A stretch of 64,000 bases of DNA from an uncultured Acinetobacter sp. (GCF_947626835.1 NZ_CANQTS010000001.1:1-64000); one strand, 5' to 3'. Counted from the first letter of the stretch, positions 1 through 9,601 are shown. Notes: generated from the sequence alone by a model not told the origin. Made by a program: numbers and translations.

Positions 1-74
1 GGCAGGGGTAGCTGGATTCGAACCAACGGATGCCGAGATCAAAACCCGGTGCCTTACCACTTGGCGATACCCCT
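1..74 (-). tRNA. tRNA-Gln (UUG), first copy, 3' end at window edge
   Basis: Read on the minus strand, a full cloverleaf with acceptor stem AGGGGTA/TACCCCT, discriminator G and anticodon TTG in the loop TTTTGAT. Only the last A of the encoded CCA falls outside the window. It is identical to the copy at 105-179 and lies 30 nt downstream of it, so the two are probably co-transcribed, together with ispE upstream. Confidence 0.95.
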
Positions 75-104
75 AATACAGTACATCTTTTTTACAGGTG
101 AAAA

Positions 105-179
105 TGGCAGGGGTAGCTGGATTCGAACCAACGGATGCCGAGATCAAAACCCGGTGCCTTACCACTTGGCGATACCCCT
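105..179 (-). tRNA. tRNA-Gln (UUG), second copy
   Basis: Same 75-nt sequence as the first copy, here with its complete encoded CCA. The anticodon is TTG. Its 5' nucleotides AG are also the last two bases of the ispE stop codon TAG (178-180). No promoter fits between ispE and the tRNA, so the tRNA must be cut from an ispE read-through transcript. Confidence 0.95.
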
Positions 180-1008
180 AATCTACTTTAAACTGCACTA
201 ATGGCGATTCTGTTAAGCTATTCACCAAGTAAGCTTTACAAGGTGCATTTGCAAGAATGTCATCAATGTTCATATCTAAAGTCACTTCAACAAAAACACA
301 AGCACCTGTACCTGTAAGTTTTGCAACACCGAACTGATCTAAGTATTGCATCGCTTCATCGACTTGTTTGTATAAGCTTCGTGCCAATGGCTCGAAGTTA
401 TTCTTAAAATCAGATTGCGTTTGCTGATAGGCGCAAAATTTAGAGCTCTTTTGGTTTCTTGTCAACGCTTTTTGTGAAAAAAGTAATTGAGTGCTGATAA
501 AACAATCAGGTTTGAGCACAATATACTGTTTTTGAGCTAAATTTATCCATGTTAAGCGCTCACCAATGCCTTCAGCCCATGCATTTTTGCCATGCACAAA
601 AATCGGCACATCAGCACCAAGCTGCACGCCAAGTTCAGCCAATTGCTCGATCGTTAAGCCACACTGCCACAATTGATTGATCACAACTAGGGTGGTTGCC
701 GCATTGGATGAACCTCCACCTAAGCCTGCGCCCATCGGAATATGTTTTTCAATGTTGATCTTTAAACCGGTTAAATTTTTGGCAAAAGGTTTTAATAATT
801 GTGTGGCTTTAAAAATTAAATTTTGTTCAAGATCGACACTGTTTAAACCATCAATTGTAATGTTTAAACTTTGTGTTTGCTTAAAATTTATCCAGTCATA
901 TAAATCAATCAGCTGAAAAATCGTTTGTAATTCGTGATAGCCATCTGCACGACGACCAGTGATATGCAAAAATAAATTGAGTTTGGCAGGCGAAGGCACG
1001 CGTAACAT
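178..1008 (-). CDS. ispE: 4-diphosphocytidyl-2-C-methyl-D-erythritol kinase
   Basis: This cytosolic GHMP-family kinase phosphorylates CDP-methylerythritol in the MEP isoprenoid pathway. Using the ATG at 1008 gives 276 aa, close to the family length, beginning MLRVPSPAKLNLFL. The GHMP ATP-binding motif PMGAGLGGGSSNAA lies at about residues 91-104, and the C-terminal TGTGACVF motif is present. A longer reading frame extends to 1068 but would overlap lolB and adds residues unlike the family. It follows lolB by 10 nt and runs directly into tRNA-Gln, so lolB-ispE-tRNA-Gln looks like one transcription unit. Confidence 0.96.
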   Translation of the reverse strand: MLRVPSPAKLNLFLHITGRRADGYHELQTIFQLIDLYDWINFKQTQSLNITIDGLNSVDLEQNLIFKATQLLKPFAKNLTGLKINIEKHIPMGAGLGGGSSNAATTLVVINQLWQCGLTIEQLAELGVQLGADVPIFVHGKNAWAEGIGERLTWINLAQKQYIVLKPDCFISTQLLFSQKALTRNQKSSKFCAYQQTQSDFKNNFEPLARSLYKQVDEAMQYLDQFGVAKLTGTGACVFVEVTLDMNIDDILANAPCKAYLVNSLTESPLVQFKVD

Positions 1009-1018
1009 AAGGCAACTC

Positions 1019-1600
1019 TTAACGATCTTGAATGAGCATAGTAATACTGTTTTCTTGCCCGTTTTCAAGCATTTGCTTTAAAATTAAGCGATTTGGCAGT
1101 GTGGATTGGTTGTAACTCAAATCAACAGTCCAACCACCTTCAATAATTTGGCTGACTCGTCCTTGTTCATCTTGATTAAGTTGTGCGGTTGAAGTGGCTG
1201 CTTTGGCCTGAATCCAATCCATTAAATACGTGATGGGTGCATCCCAACCTGTGGCACGTTTCAGCAGCTGTTCTGGACTTTGAGCCACAATTTCGCCGGT
1301 ACGGCTGCTATTTAAACTGGCTTGACCGTATTTTTGCCCCCAAATTTGGGTTTTTCCAACGCCCAAAATACCACTGAGTTCAATCTCAAATTGATCATTG
1401 TGTTGTACCCATGTGTAAAACGCACTGCCTGATTGAGTCGGTGTACGAATGCCTAATTTACCTTGTAAGCTAAAATTTTGGCTGTTTTCGATCACAGGCG
1501 TAGTGGGTATTTGCGGCTTAATCATCGGTTGACAAGCCGTTAAAACAAGGCTTGCCAGCACTGTGCTCAACAGCGCATAACGGGAAAAATTGAACATCAT
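1019..1600 (-). CDS. lolB: Outer-membrane lipoprotein LolB
   Basis: LolB receives lipoproteins from periplasmic LolA and inserts them into the outer membrane. The product is 193 aa with an N-terminal signal ending in the lipobox LTAC at about residue 23. The LolB-typical pattern follows: NFSLQGKLGIRTP, FYTWVQ and WGQKYGQASL. Two adjacent ATG codons (1600 and 1597) are possible starts, and an in-frame TTG lies just before. The gap to the upstream TPR gene is 7 nt and to ispE 10 nt. The order TPR-lolB-ispE divergent from hemA matches Pseudomonas as I recall it, which supports the call. Confidence 0.93.
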   Translation of the reverse strand: MMFNFSRYALLSTVLASLVLTACQPMIKPQIPTTPVIENSQNFSLQGKLGIRTPTQSGSAFYTWVQHNDQFEIELSGILGVGKTQIWGQKYGQASLNSSRTGEIVAQSPEQLLKRATGWDAPITYLMDWIQAKAATSTAQLNQDEQGRVSQIIEGGWTVDLSYNQSTLPNRLILKQMLENGQENSITMLIQDR

Positions 1601-1607
1601 CAAAACT

Positions 1608-3311
1608 CTAATGGATGGTTTTAGGTAAGAGTAATGAATTTAAGGGTTCAAGGGCAGCATCATTGGGATGTTTTTGTTGCAGTTGTTTTAAAATAGCGGA
1701 AAAATTGCTTAAATCGCCTTGCATATATACCGCACGTGCATAACGTACTCCAGTGCTTGGGTTATTACTTAAGCCATAAGCACGTTGTAACGCTTGTGCT
1801 GCGGTGGCAAAATCATTTTGTAAATAGGCGACAAAACCTAAAGTATCTAAAATCGACGCTTGGTCGGGTTCCATCTCCAGCGCTTGTTCGGCATATTGGC
1901 GTGCTTGATCTAAATGGCGGTTTTGCAAAGCCAAAGTATAGGCATAGGCGTTTAAATAGGCTGGATGATTGGGTTCTAAATCTAACAATAATGTGAGGAG
2001 TTGATCTAAACGGTCACGCTCTACAAATGGATCTAGCAATAAAACTTGCGCATAAATGAGTTCAGGATCATCACTTAAATGCTGCATGGCTTCATCTAAG
2101 AGTTGAATCGCAGCAGGTTTATTGCCCATTTTTTTTAAAATTTCGGCTTGGGCTTGGTATAAGAAACTGGCGTATTGTGGATAATTGACCCGCTCTTGGG
2201 TTAAAAAGCGTAACGCTTCGTTTAGGCGCTGCTGCTCGGTGTAAATATTAATCAAACTTTGTCGTGATACTGTGTACAGACTGCCATCGACCAAGCGGTA
2301 ATAGGCCTTTGCAGTTTCATAATGTTGCTTACGCTCAGCGTTGAGCGCCAAATAGTAATAGGCGTCGTTTTGGTACTCAAGCGAATGCCGTAGTTCGACC
2401 AAGTAACGCTCAGCGCGTTCGTATTGACCCAAATCTATACTGGTTAAACCCGCAATAAATAAGGCTTCTTCAGCTTTGGGCCACTTTTTCAGGATCTTTT
2501 CTAATTTATCTAAAGCCAATTGTGAATCATTGAGTTTAATCAGATATTTCACTTCTGCTAAACGTATTTCTAAATTGGACTTATGCTGACGTGAAGCTTT
2601 ACTATACCAATTGCGGGTTTGCTGCTCATTGCCTAAGGCACTGAGTAAATTGGCTTTCATGAGGATAAAATTGGTGGCTTTAGGGCGTTTTTTTAAGGCT
2701 TGATTAATGGTGTCGAGGGCTTGCTCAAATTCGCCATTTTGCGCTTTTAACGCGGCAATAATCACCAAGATAGACGGGTTATCTTTGGCTTGGCTGTTTT
2801 TTAGCGCTTCCAATAAGATCACCTGATCATCGGCTGATTCTGGTGCAATACCCGCCAAAATTCTTTCAAGGTCAGCACTTGGATCATGGCTTAAAATTTT
2901 ATCAAGACTTTCGGCGGCAAGCTCATACTCATGCGCTTGTAAGGCGATATGAGCAAGATAAAACAATGCCGGCACATCACTGGGTTCTTGTACAACCCAA
3001 TGGGTGGCAATATCAAGCGCTGCTTTGAGATCGTTTTGTTCAAGCGCAATATTGAGGGCGCGTTGCTTCAAACTGGTAGAATTGCTCTTAATGGCTAAAA
3101 CAGTATAGTTATGCAACGCAGTGGCCGGATCTTGGGCTGCCAGGGCAAATTCAGCAATCATGCTTTGTTCAATAGCATGATCGCGCTGAGTATTGTAAGC
3201 TGAAGTGGCCGCATAAAGATGGCTGCTACAGAGCATGCTACCTAAGAGTAACAATGTGCTAGAATATTGCTTTATTGTCGAAGTGCTGTTTTGGCCATTT
3301 ATTTGACGCAA
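1608..3311 (-). CDS. Secreted tetratricopeptide-repeat protein
   Basis: A 567-aa protein with an N-terminal hydrophobic signal (STLLLLGSMLCSSHLYA, about residues 17-33), followed by an all-helical TPR-like body with recurring A-x-x-x-L-x-x-A patterns and clear TPRs near the C-terminus (YLNAYAYTLALQNRHLDQA and ILDTLGFVAYLQNDFATA). The start appears to be TTG at 3311: a stop codon lies two codons upstream and no in-frame ATG precedes the signal peptide. A homolog sits at the same place beside lolB and hemA in Pseudomonas. Location is probably periplasm or outer membrane; the function is unknown to me. Confidence 0.85.
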   Translation of the reverse strand: MRQINGQNSTSTIKQYSSTLLLLGSMLCSSHLYAATSAYNTQRDHAIEQSMIAEFALAAQDPATALHNYTVLAIKSNSTSLKQRALNIALEQNDLKAALDIATHWVVQEPSDVPALFYLAHIALQAHEYELAAESLDKILSHDPSADLERILAGIAPESADDQVILLEALKNSQAKDNPSILVIIAALKAQNGEFEQALDTINQALKKRPKATNFILMKANLLSALGNEQQTRNWYSKASRQHKSNLEIRLAEVKYLIKLNDSQLALDKLEKILKKWPKAEEALFIAGLTSIDLGQYERAERYLVELRHSLEYQNDAYYYLALNAERKQHYETAKAYYRLVDGSLYTVSRQSLINIYTEQQRLNEALRFLTQERVNYPQYASFLYQAQAEILKKMGNKPAAIQLLDEAMQHLSDDPELIYAQVLLLDPFVERDRLDQLLTLLLDLEPNHPAYLNAYAYTLALQNRHLDQARQYAEQALEMEPDQASILDTLGFVAYLQNDFATAAQALQRAYGLSNNPSTGVRYARAVYMQGDLSNFSAILKQLQQKHPNDAALEPLNSLLLPKTIH

Positions 3312-3389
3312 TTTTTCTTAATCCAAGTAATGCTTTTTATGACACCGATGTTGCACAATAGCATAAATTTAGCGAAATGATGATCTGAT

Positions 3390-4673
3390 ATGTCTTTCTT
3401 TGCATTGGGTGTCAACCATCAAACCGCCTCCGTAGAACTGCGTGAGCAAATTGCATTTAACCCTGACAAGTTAAGCAAGCTCTTGGCAGCGCAAAGTCAC
3501 GACCCAAATTTAAACGATTTGGTGGTGGTGTCGACCTGTAACCGAACTGAAGTGTATGCCATGTCTGAACAATCAGAGCAGGTGCTTCAATGGTTGGCAG
3601 ACGCAAATGGTTTAGATGTACAACAGCTGCAAAATCATGTGTATCGTTATGAAAATGCACAAGCTGTAACGCATCTGATGCGTGTGGCCAGTGGTTTAGA
3701 TTCACTGATGCTGGGTGAACCACAGATTTTAGGTCAGGTGAAAACTGCGTTGTCTTTGGCCAAAGACAACGCCACGGTGTCTAAAGACTTAAATCGTATT
3801 TTTGAATATGCTTTTTATGCAGCCAAACGTGTACGCTCAGAAACCGCAGTGGGCAGCCATGCAGTGTCTATGGGCTATGCAGTTGCACAGTTGGCTTTGC
3901 AAGTATTTACTCAAGCCGAAAGCCTAACGGTGATGATGGTTGCAGCAGGCGAGATGAATAGCCTTGTGGCGAAACATTTGGCTGAAATGGGTGTGGGCAA
4001 AATCATTATTTGCAACCGTACCCGTAGTCGTGCAGAACATCTTGCACAAGAGTTAAATCCGCGTGTTGCTGTAGAAATTATTGATTTTCAAGATTTAAGT
4101 GCGCATTTACATCGTGCCGATGTGGTGTCAAGTTGTACTGGTAGTTTGCATCAAGTCATTAGTGCAGCAGATGTCAAAGCGGCATTAAAAAAACGTCGTT
4201 ATCAACAAATGCTGTTGGTTGATTTAGCCGTACCGCGTGATATTGACCCTAAAGTTGAAGATTTAGATGGCGCGTATTTATATGGCGTTGATGATCTACA
4301 ATCGGTGATTGAAGATAACCTTGCACAACGGCGTCAGGCAGCCTTAGAAGCTGAAGTGATGGTTAATCAGTTGGCTACACAATTGATCACGCAACAAAAG
4401 GTCAAAGACGCCGGCAGCAGTATTCAGCAGTATCGTGAGCACGGCGAGCAAATGCGACAGCAAGAGCTTAACTGTGCTTTAGCGCGTATTGCCAAAGGGG
4501 AAGATGCTGCGGTAGTGATGCAAGATTTTTCGCACCGTTTAACCCAAAAACTTTTGCATCCCACTTCAATTTTATTGCGTGATGCTGCCAAAGCCGATGA
4601 TCCTGCACATTTTGGCTTTATACATGAACATTTAGAAGACACCATACAACATACCCGTCAATCTAAACGCTAA
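3390..4673 (+). CDS. hemA: Glutamyl-tRNA reductase
   Basis: Catalyses NADPH-dependent reduction of glutamyl-tRNA(Glu) to glutamate-1-semialdehyde, the first committed step of C5 tetrapyrrole synthesis. The product is 427 aa. The catalytic Cys is residue 50 in [12 protein letters not shown]. The substrate-binding segment [19 protein letters not shown] lies near residues 102-120, the Rossmann NADPH domain in the middle ([16 protein letters not shown], where the usual glycine-rich motif reads AAGEM), and a C-terminal helical dimerisation domain ends in KLLHPTS. It is divergent from the TPR-lolB-ispE group across about 80 nt. Its terminator lies inside the end of dnaG. Confidence 0.97.
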   Translation: MSFFALGVNHQTASVELREQIAFNPDKLSKLLAAQSHDPNLNDLVVVSTCNRTEVYAMSEQSEQVLQWLADANGLDVQQLQNHVYRYENAQAVTHLMRVASGLDSLMLGEPQILGQVKTALSLAKDNATVSKDLNRIFEYAFYAAKRVRSETAVGSHAVSMGYAVAQLALQVFTQAESLTVMMVAAGEMNSLVAKHLAEMGVGKIIICNRTRSRAEHLAQELNPRVAVEIIDFQDLSAHLHRADVVSSCTGSLHQVISAADVKAALKKRRYQQMLLVDLAVPRDIDPKVEDLDGAYLYGVDDLQSVIEDNLAQRRQAALEAEVMVNQLATQLITQQKVKDAGSSIQQYREHGEQMRQQELNCALARIAKGEDAAVVMQDFSHRLTQKLLHPTSILLRDAAKADDPAHFGFIHEHLEDTIQHTRQSKR

Positions 4674-4679
4674 ATTGTT

Positions 4680-4713
4680 CAGCTTAAGAGACTAATCTTA
4701 AGCTGATTTTTTT
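4680..4713 (+). terminator. hemA terminator embedded in the dnaG 3' coding end
   Basis: A perfect 10-bp stem CAGCTTAAGA / TCTTAAGCTG with loop GACTAA is followed by ATTTTTTT on the plus strand. The stop codon of dnaG (minus strand) is at 4684-4686, so almost the whole hairpin also encodes the last residues of DnaG. Confidence 0.85.
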
Positions 4714-6570
4714 GGTGAGTTCATTGAGTTGCTGACGTAAATTACTAGATTCCACCAAAGATAAGGGCGATTTAAGCTTTTGTTTGAGATATTTTTCTTG
4801 TAAGGATAAAGCATATTCAGCAGCCAGTTTATCGGCCATTTCAGGTGCTTGAGTTAATGCTTCAATATTGGTGCGCTGCATAATATCGGCAATTTCATGC
4901 GCATAACTGCTACAAGCACCCAGCACATAATAGGTGGCTAACTCTTGATCATCGGGTAAATCATCAAACACGCAATTGAGACGATCAAGCACATTCGACA
5001 GCAGTTGCCCTGGTTGCATAAAGGCACGCAGAGTCTCAAAGTGAATATATAAAAACGGATGATGCATTAAAATAGCAATAGCAAAGTCTTCATCGCGGGT
5101 ATGAATGTTAAACGACAGTGAGGCATCGTTATTGAGTTTGGGTGTCCATTTGCGTCCAAAGCCTAATTTTTCTTTAAAGGCTTGGCTGAGCAAATAACGA
5201 AACGAGCCATGTTTGGGCAATAAATCCGTCAGTTGACGCAGTTCAGCCATGACCTGACTTTTACCTTCAGGCGTTTGAATGTCGTGGTTTTGAGTTAAAT
5301 GAGCAAAGATAAAATCGGACAATAACGGTGCTTGCTTGAGCAAACGCTGAAAATTTTCTAAGCCTTCACGACGAATGAGCGAATCAGGGTCATGGTGATT
5401 GGGTAGCACAAAGAATTTAAGCTCACGCCCATCATTTAATAGAGGCAGGGCAATTTCTAGAGTACGCCGTGCCGCCTTTTGACCAGCAGCATCACCATCA
5501 AAGGCAATGGTAATACACGGATTTTGCTTAAATAGAATATTTAAGTGTTCGGTATTACTTGCAGTTCCCAAGGTGGCTACAGCGCCATAGATGCCATATT
5601 GCTGTAGCGCAATCACATCCATGTAGCCCTCAACCATCAACCAATCATGGGCTTTTTGCTTACGACCTTCATATAAACCATACAGTAATTGATTTTTATG
5701 AAACACTTCTGAATCTGGGGAGTTAATGTATTTGGGCTTAATTTCGTCATTTAAAGCGCGCCCACCAAAACCGACCACACGACCTTTGGTGTCACGAATG
5801 GGAAAAATGACCCGATCACGCAATAAGTTAAAATCACGCCCTTTGTCACTGGTACGAATTAACCCGAGTAGTTTTAAACCTTCAATGTCCTGTGGAAAGG
5901 CTTTTTCAAGATGTTGCCAATCTTCAGGAGCATAGCCTAAGCGCCAATAATCAATGGTTTCGGGGCTTAAACCGCGTTTTTTAAAATAGTTTTGTCCGGT
6001 TTGGCTGTGCGGCAATTGCGCTTGATAAAATTGGGTAATCTGTTCCAATAAGGTGTATAAATCACCTTCTTGTGCTGCTTGAGGCTCAGCGCTAAAGGCA
6101 TCAAAATCAGCAAATTGTGCCTCATGATCTATGTCATCGCTAGGCGGTGCATAATCAAAATAGCTGGCTTCTTCAGAAGAGTTGCTATGGTCAATTGCCA
6201 CGGGTGCCGATTGGCTTACGCTCAGTGCAGGTTTAACATCGCGTTTATAGGCAATGCGTTTTTTGTTGTCTATATCGTCTTTAGGCAGCTCAATACCCGC
6301 TTGGGAGGCCAAATCTTTCATGACATCAACAAAATTACGATTGTCGATGTCCATTAAAAAACGAATGGCATTCCCATTGGCTTGACAGCCAAAGCAGTGG
6401 AAATACTGTTTGTCACGATACACATGAAAAGAGGGGCTTTTTTCTTGGTGAAATGGACAACACCCTGAATAAGTGCGGCCAGTTTTTTTAAGTTTCACGC
6501 GCTGACTAATCAAATCGACAATGTCGGTGCGATCGACGACCTGATCAATAATATGCTGAGGAATTGCCAT
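4684..6570 (-). CDS. dnaG: DNA primase
   Basis: Synthesises RNA primers at the replication fork with DnaB helicase. The product is 628 aa: an N-terminal CHC2 zinc-binding domain (CCPFHQEKSPSF ... HCFGCQANGNA, about residues 37-67), the RNA-polymerase core with TOPRIM motifs (VEGYMDVIAL and IAFDGDAAGQKAARR), and a C-terminal helicase-binding helical region. It is longer than the roughly 580-aa E. coli enzyme because of an acidic, low-complexity linker at about residues 105-185 between zinc and catalytic domains. It is convergent with hemA, with the 3' ends only 10 nt apart. The usual rpsU and rpoD neighbours are absent here. Confidence 0.97.
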   Translation of the reverse strand: MAIPQHIIDQVVDRTDIVDLISQRVKLKKTGRTYSGCCPFHQEKSPSFHVYRDKQYFHCFGCQANGNAIRFLMDIDNRNFVDVMKDLASQAGIELPKDDIDNKKRIAYKRDVKPALSVSQSAPVAIDHSNSSEEASYFDYAPPSDDIDHEAQFADFDAFSAEPQAAQEGDLYTLLEQITQFYQAQLPHSQTGQNYFKKRGLSPETIDYWRLGYAPEDWQHLEKAFPQDIEGLKLLGLIRTSDKGRDFNLLRDRVIFPIRDTKGRVVGFGGRALNDEIKPKYINSPDSEVFHKNQLLYGLYEGRKQKAHDWLMVEGYMDVIALQQYGIYGAVATLGTASNTEHLNILFKQNPCITIAFDGDAAGQKAARRTLEIALPLLNDGRELKFFVLPNHHDPDSLIRREGLENFQRLLKQAPLLSDFIFAHLTQNHDIQTPEGKSQVMAELRQLTDLLPKHGSFRYLLSQAFKEKLGFGRKWTPKLNNDASLSFNIHTRDEDFAIAILMHHPFLYIHFETLRAFMQPGQLLSNVLDRLNCVFDDLPDDQELATYYVLGACSSYAHEIADIMQRTNIEALTQAPEMADKLAAEYALSLQEKYLKQKLKSPLSLVESSNLRQQLNELTKKISLRLVS

Positions 6571-6648
6571 CGTGTATCAGTGCCATTTAACCAAACAAGA
6601 AAAAAGAGTTGCGTTTAAAAAATAAACAACTTTCCCAGTTGAATCAAC

Positions 6649-6677
6649 AAAAAGGGCAAGTATGATAACTTGCCCTT
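6649..6677 (-). terminator. Rho-independent terminator after bamD
   Basis: A 10-bp stem AAGGGCAAGT / ACTTGCCCTT with a 6-nt loop and, read on the minus strand, a run of T after the stem. It separates bamD from dnaG. Confidence 0.8.
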
Positions 6678-6699
6678 GCTGAAAATGCGAACCTTAAGA

Positions 6700-7656
6700 T
6701 CAGTCTTGTTTTGGACGATCTAATAAACCAAAACTTAAACGATTGCTTAAACTACGTTTTTCGGTCTCAGTTGTTGAGGTATCTTGATCTAAGTTGGTTT
6801 GGGCTTCACGACCGAAAATACCCAAAGTAGTGCGGTTTAACCAACTTTCTTCTGAGCGTGCAGCACGTAAATTGACTTCACCATTGGCTTTAATCAAGTG
6901 CGGATAATTGAGTTTAAGTACATCAATATATTGCTGTGCTGAGGCTTGATCACCTAATTTTTGATAGCTATAGGCAATCGTGGCTAAGGCTTCAGGCACT
7001 TGTGGGGTTTTAGGATAATACTCAACCACCCATTGACCACGTTCAAGTGCAGCCACCCATGCTTTACGTTTTAAATTAAAACGTGCAGCATTCATCTCAG
7101 CTTCTGCAAGCTCTTGCCCAATAAATTGCATACGTTGTGCAGCATCAACTGCATAGGTGCTAGATGGATAGCGACGAATAAAATCAACAAAGTTTTGATA
7201 CGCTACTTTTAAATAGCTGACATCACGATGTGATTGTTTAAGTGAGGTATAACGCAACATGGTATGGTAGTTTTGTTCCATATTGGCGACACCACGCACG
7301 TAATAAGCGTATTCAGCTTGTGGATGATCCGGATTCATACGAATAAAACGATCAGCTAAGGCCACGACACCTTCATATTCTTTTTGTTGAAATTTAACGT
7401 ACATCAGCTCCAGTTGAGCTTGTGTTGCATAATTACCCGTAGGAAAGTAGGTATCAATTGCTTCTAGATTTTTGACTGCCTCAACATGTTGACCGCGTTC
7501 AAGTGCTTTTTGTGCTTTTTGAATGTACACTTGTTCACTCGATTGTGGCCCTTGATCGACCACTTGTTTTTTTGGATTACTGCTACAACCCACAATTGCA
7601 GATGCAGCGCCAAGCGTTAGCACAAGCATTGTCATTTTATAACGTGGCAGCGACAT
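6700..7656 (-). CDS. bamD: Outer-membrane assembly lipoprotein BamD
   Basis: BamD is the essential lipoprotein of the BAM complex, which folds beta-barrel proteins into the outer membrane. The product is 318 aa. The signal peptide ends at the lipobox AIVGC (Cys24). The mature part carries the BamD TPR pattern: YIQKAQKALERGQHVEAVKNLEAI, then YPTG-like and YPSSTYA/YPKTPQVPEAL repeat joints. The C-terminal extension after about residue 265 makes it longer than E. coli BamD (245 aa). The start has a good ribosome site (GAGGA, 5-6 nt before the ATG). It is divergent from rluD, as in other gammaproteobacteria. Confidence 0.93.
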   Translation of the reverse strand: MSLPRYKMTMLVLTLGAASAIVGCSSNPKKQVVDQGPQSSEQVYIQKAQKALERGQHVEAVKNLEAIDTYFPTGNYATQAQLELMYVKFQQKEYEGVVALADRFIRMNPDHPQAEYAYYVRGVANMEQNYHTMLRYTSLKQSHRDVSYLKVAYQNFVDFIRRYPSSTYAVDAAQRMQFIGQELAEAEMNAARFNLKRKAWVAALERGQWVVEYYPKTPQVPEALATIAYSYQKLGDQASAQQYIDVLKLNYPHLIKANGEVNLRAARSEESWLNRTTLGIFGREAQTNLDQDTSTTETEKRSLSNRLSFGLLDRPKQD

Positions 7657-7727
7657 AAAAATTCCTCTGTTAATACGGGCAATAAGCTACAATTGCACTA
7701 TTAAATCACTTTTGTCTGAATGAGCAA

Positions 7728-8780
7728 ATGACCCAAGTACAATCTTCCGATTCTAATATCCCTGAAACTGATTTCAATTTGATTGAAGATTCTGAGGATG
7801 CAGATAACCATACTTCAGAAACAACTGCAACACGTTTAACATTGCAAGTTGAACTTGATGAGCGCTATTTAGGTCAACGCATTGACCAAGTGGCCGCCTT
7901 AGTATGGAATGACTTTTCACGCGAAAAACTTAAACAATGGCTCAAAGATGGTCATTTATTGGTAGATGGTCAAGCAGTCAAGCCTAAATACAAATGTGAA
8001 GGCACAGAAGTGTTAACACTAGATGTCGAGCTTGAAGCACAAACCCGCAGCCTACCTGAAGATATTCCACTTGATATTGTTTATGAAGACGACGATATTT
8101 TAGTGGTGAACAAACCTGTGGGTATGGTAGTGCATCCTGGGGCTGGCAATAGCTCGGGTACTTTGGTAAATGCTTTATTACATCACTATCCTAAATCGGC
8201 AGAACTGACCCGTGCAGGTTTAGTGCATCGTATCGACAAAGACACCTCGGGTCTCTTGGTGGTGGCAAAAAATTTAGAAGCGCAGTTTTCGTTAAGTAAG
8301 CAATTGGCGAAAAAATCGGTGTATCGCGTTTACGATCTGATTGTGTATGGCAATATGATTGCCGGTGGCACCATTGATGAACCCATCAAACGTCATCCGT
8401 TTGAACGCGTTAAAATGACGGTATTACCTGGTGGTAAAGATGCAGTGACGCACTATAACGTCAAAGAGCGTTTCCAACATTTTACCCGTGTCCAAGCGCG
8501 CCTTGAAACAGGTCGTACGCACCAAATTCGTGTGCATTTTAGCTATATTGGTTTTGGTTTAATCGGTGATCCAGTGTATATGCCACGGGTACGTGTGCCA
8601 GCGGGTGCATCAGAATTACTCAACGCCACCTTACGCGGTTTTAGACGTCAAGCACTACATGCAGCCAAACTAGGCTTGGTGCATCCACGTTCAGGCGAAG
8701 AGATGATGTTTGAAGCACCGTGGCCAGAAGACTTTAACTCATTGGTTGAAGTGTTACGTAGCGAAAATAAAGCCTATTAA
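7728..8780 (+). CDS. rluD: 23S rRNA pseudouridine synthase RluD
   Basis: Makes pseudouridines 1911, 1915 and 1917 in helix 69 of 23S rRNA. The product is 350 aa with an N-terminal acidic extension, an S4 RNA-binding domain (about residues 45-105; RIDQVAALVWNDFSR ... WLKDGHLLVDG) and the RluA-family catalytic core. The motif HRIDKDTSGLLVVAK holds the catalytic Asp, and the RTHQIRVH motif is present. The ribosome site is weak. It is divergent from bamD and followed by pgeF after a hairpin. Confidence 0.95.
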   Translation: MTQVQSSDSNIPETDFNLIEDSEDADNHTSETTATRLTLQVELDERYLGQRIDQVAALVWNDFSREKLKQWLKDGHLLVDGQAVKPKYKCEGTEVLTLDVELEAQTRSLPEDIPLDIVYEDDDILVVNKPVGMVVHPGAGNSSGTLVNALLHHYPKSAELTRAGLVHRIDKDTSGLLVVAKNLEAQFSLSKQLAKKSVYRVYDLIVYGNMIAGGTIDEPIKRHPFERVKMTVLPGGKDAVTHYNVKERFQHFTRVQARLETGRTHQIRVHFSYIGFGLIGDPVYMPRVRVPAGASELLNATLRGFRRQALHAAKLGLVHPRSGEEMMFEAPWPEDFNSLVEVLRSENKAY

Positions 8781-8790
8781 TTTAAAAGGT

Positions 8791-8816
8791 GGCTATCTGA
8801 GAAGATAGCCATTTTT
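8791..8816 (+). terminator. Hairpin with T-run between rluD and pgeF
   Basis: Stem GGCTATCT / AGATAGCC with loop GAGA, followed by ATTTTTG. It may end rluD transcripts partially before pgeF, which starts 20 nt later with no obvious promoter in the gap. Confidence 0.65.
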
Positions 8817-8836
8817 GTTTTTTCAGGATTAACATC

Positions 8837-9589
8837 ATGCAATTTGTATTTGGTGTGCCAAAAGGCGTGTATGTCGGGCAAACACGTATTGTGCATGAGG
8901 CAAGCATTACCACGCAACACCCAAGTTTACACGGCTTTAATTTGGCCTTACATGTCGGTGATGACCCGCTGCGGGTGCAGCAGCATCGTATTGCGCTGCT
9001 CAATCAACTGCATGGCTTTGGTGTCAATCAAATGACATGGCTGAATCAAACCCATAGTGTGCTGTGTCACCGTGTAGATGCACAAGCAACTTTGTGTGCA
9101 CAAGAAGGCGATGCTTTAGTCACCTCAAGCCAAGGTCATGCCTTAATGATAATGACCGCTGATTGTTTACCTGTGGTATTAGGTAATCAGGGGGGCAGCG
9201 AAGTCGCCAATTTACATGCAGGTTGGAAAGGTCTTGCCAATGGCATTATTGAAAATACGATAGCCACTATGTACACACAGCCTACATGGGCATGGTTGGG
9301 TGCAGCCATTAGTCAGCCCTGTTTTGAAGTGGGCGCGGAAGTGAAAGCCGCATTTTGCAATAAATACCCAACCTTAGACAAGGCGTTTGTAGCAGGTAAA
9401 CAAGCCGATAAGTTCTATGCAGATTTATACGCCATTGCCCGTTACATTTTACAACAATATGGTGTAACGCAAATTTTTGGTGGTGATCAATGTACCTATG
9501 CTCAAAATGAGGATTATTTTTCCTATCGCCGTGAAGCTAAAACTGGGCGTATGGCAAGCTTTGTGTTTATCCAACCCCAAGATCATTAA
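8837..9589 (+). CDS. pgeF: PgeF/YfiH laccase-domain protein (peptidoglycan editing factor)
   Basis: A 250-aa member of the DUF152/laccase-domain family. The metal-binding His/Cys motifs are visible: NQTHS, MTADCLPVVL and NLHAGWKGLANGI. E. coli YfiH is reported to purge mis-incorporated amino acids from peptidoglycan precursors; relatives act as purine nucleosidases, so older polyphenol-oxidase names mislead. Its position just after rluD is conserved in many proteobacteria. The intergenic terminator makes full co-transcription with rluD uncertain. Confidence 0.9.
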   Translation: MQFVFGVPKGVYVGQTRIVHEASITTQHPSLHGFNLALHVGDDPLRVQQHRIALLNQLHGFGVNQMTWLNQTHSVLCHRVDAQATLCAQEGDALVTSSQGHALMIMTADCLPVVLGNQGGSEVANLHAGWKGLANGIIENTIATMYTQPTWAWLGAAISQPCFEVGAEVKAAFCNKYPTLDKAFVAGKQADKFYADLYAIARYILQQYGVTQIFGGDQCTYAQNEDYFSYRREAKTGRMASFVFIQPQDH

Positions 9590-9601
9590 ACTATGCAAAA
9601 T

